DNA of 64,000 bases from Comamonadaceae bacterium (GTDB taxonomy: Bacteria; Pseudomonadota; Gammaproteobacteria; Burkholderiales; Burkholderiaceae_C): contig CANKBG010000007.1 of the NCBI GenBank assembly GCA_947479935.1, positions 29,264-93,263 of the forward strand, in the 5' to 3' direction. Below, in pieces: positions 62,386-64,000 of this stretch. Under the pieces are notes generated by a model. The model did not search any database and was not told the origin of the DNA. It worked only from the letters and a program-made list of their open reading frames with translations. A program made the translations under genes and the position numbers. Position 1 is the stretch's first letter; each line of letters opens with the position of its first letter.

Positions 62386-63234
62386 TTGCTGTTGTCGACA
62401 CAAAAGCAAAGGCACCAAATGACCCTTCGGGAAATGCTTCACAAGGACTTTGGAATTGATTTTCCAATAGCTGGGGGGTGGGGCCAATCCGCTGATGACC
62501 CTATTGTGTTGACCTCGCAAGATCCTGATGAGGCAGCTCTTGTTCAATTTGAAATCGCGAGACGTATCTATGGTGTGCAGGGATGGTATTGGCGGCAAAT
62601 TGAACGAACATCCGCTGGAGTAGTTGGAGCAGATATCGAAAAATTTTCAAGTGAAGTCAAATACATTGAAGGCGACCAGATCGTCACTGAGAAAAGAAAC
62701 TTATATTTCGATTTGAGTTCAGTCATCAGTGCTGATGCTGCACGTCTAGAAAATCCATCTGTACCAGTTGGTCCACCCGCAGAGCTTAATTTTCCGAGAC
62801 AAATCGGATGGTTTCACTTTGACGGCATTACCAACAATGAACCGGAACACCCTGGGCTTGGGGTCTCGGTTGCGTACTCCGCTCCCAAAGCAAAAATGAT
62901 GGTCTACGCCTACGACAAGGGCATCTCGGATCAAATTCGCGATAGACCTGATGAATACGCATCCTTGGAGTACGCCCAAGCTATTGCAGACTTTCGGTCC
63001 GTGAATCCTGAAGCGCGACCTGCACGTGAGCATGAACAAGGTGGCGTTCGCTTAACAATTTTTGAAAACGGTGAGATCTTGTCAGTTGTACTGGTATCGC
63101 CATTTCGCGATTTTTTCTTCAAGTTACGACTGACCCTTGACGATCGCAGCGAGCAGTACATGGTCGACTGTGTCATGAGCACATTGGCAAATTTTGTGTC
63201 AATGGTCGGAACAAGCAATCAGACAAAGCATTGA
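62386..63234 (+). CDS. Uncharacterised protein
   Basis: 282-aa ORF in a co-directional gene series; start possibly MTLREMLHKDFGIDFP at 62419. Confidence 0.7.
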   Translation: MLLSTQKQRHQMTLREMLHKDFGIDFPIAGGWGQSADDPIVLTSQDPDEAALVQFEIARRIYGVQGWYWRQIERTSAGVVGADIEKFSSEVKYIEGDQIVTEKRNLYFDLSSVISADAARLENPSVPVGPPAELNFPRQIGWFHFDGITNNEPEHPGLGVSVAYSAPKAKMMVYAYDKGISDQIRDRPDEYASLEYAQAIADFRSVNPEARPAREHEQGGVRLTIFENGEILSVVLVSPFRDFFFKLRLTLDDRSEQYMVDCVMSTLANFVSMVGTSNQTKH

Positions 63235-63242
63235 GGAATGTG

Positions 63243-64000
63243 ATGCACAACATTGAAATGGCTGAAGTGACCGAGGACTTTGCTCGTTGCTGGAAAGCGG
63301 CTGGTTTACACATTCAAAATCAAGCACAAGGTCAATTACAGAGCTGGCTTCGATCGCACCTCAACCCTCCATTTTTAGAACACCTCTCTTTTCGTCTCGG
63401 CAACCAGTTGTTCTACATTCAAGTTGAAGATGTTGAAGGCGTTCTTCAAACTCCGGGCAGCCAGGAAGGGTTGCTGACGATCGCAGATGGTTGCGCAGGC
63501 CATGCGTGTTTGATGCCTATGAAACGAGTTGGCCAAGACTGGGAGCCCACTGAAAGTGGCTGGGGTCTTATCGACGCGCGAACACGACTACCTGTTAATC
63601 CGCCTGCGCTGATTACCGATGAGATGTTGGAGATGACCGATTGGGAGCTGCAAGACCTTGCGGTACAAGTTGTACGGCAGCAAATTGAAAAAGAGGGGCA
63701 TCAGCTTATGTCGTGGAATGGTGATCCACGCATTGATCCCTCTGTATGGTTTGTCGGTTCCTCTGGTGGCCCAGAGTGGGTACTCGTTCGAGCTGTTCGC
63801 CACCCGGAAAAAGAAGCCACTGAGCCAGAAAATAAGTCTGAACTCAAATCGCATTTCGGCAAGATGGGCTTTCCTGGACACTCTGCTTCAGTAGCCGTAG
63901 CGAGTGCTGATGATCCTTTTGATCCCGGTGCTAAAAGCAATGGAAATTACGTTCCCCTTTTCAGGGGTGTTGGCATGCGCATTCGTTATGAAGGTCTGAG
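63243..64000 (+). CDS. Uncharacterised protein, truncated by window end
   Basis: Open frame from ATG 63243 (MHNIEMAEVTEDFARCWKAAGLHIQNQAQGQLQSWLRSHLNPPFLEHLSFRLGNQLFYIQVEDVEG...) to the window end; not in the ORF track because it is truncated. Confidence 0.75.
   Translation, partial: MHNIEMAEVTEDFARCWKAAGLHIQNQAQGQLQSWLRSHLNPPFLEHLSFRLGNQLFYIQVEDVEGVLQTPGSQEGLLTIADGCAGHACLMPMKRVGQDWEPTESGWGLIDARTRLPVNPPALITDEMLEMTDWELQDLAVQVVRQQIEKEGHQLMSWNGDPRIDPSVWFVGSSGGPEWVLVRAVRHPEKEATEPENKSELKSHFGKMGFPGHSASVAVASADDPFDPGAKSNGNYVPLFRGVGMRIRYEGL

Noticed and set aside
52840-64000. Prophage or CRISPR-Cas locus in the accessory region
   Set aside because: No integrase, structural phage genes, cas genes or repeat-spacer pattern seen.

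Overview
Betaproteobacterial (Comamonadaceae-like) chromosome segment. Positions 1 to about 52.7 kb are mostly housekeeping genes: a radical SAM protein, glycine cleavage genes (gcvT-H-P) behind a tandem glycine riboswitch, ETF-QO, a CoA-transferase/dehydrogenase/Bug-protein catabolic cluster, alaS, trmB, gluQ, dnaE, tolQRA, nusB, the rib genes, a minor pilin cluster, nrdR, glyA behind a ZTP-type riboswitch, lpxH, cysS, accA, tilS and lysC. A tRNA-Ser(GCU) at 52746-52838 marks the start of an accessory region. The most interesting part is a predicted multi-gene restriction system at 53.2-60.9 kb. It pairs a Dcm-like cytosine methyltransferase and Vsr (+ strand) with a convergent operon: WYL regulator, SNF2-type helicase, stand-alone EcoRII N-terminal-type DNA recognition protein, MutL/MORC-like GHKL ATPase (with an apparent 1-nt frameshift) and an HNH nuclease. 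This looks like a 'split EcoRII' ATP-dependent CCWGG-directed system. Downstream is a second accessory cassette: a small repetitive protein, a macro-domain protein, a DUF3293-like protein and two uncharacterised proteins, the last cut by the window end. A 42-bp perfect inverted repeat lies between dnaE and tolA, and a 29-nt copy of its core lies between gcvT and gcvH. All calls come from reading the sequence and recalling families; no database search was run.
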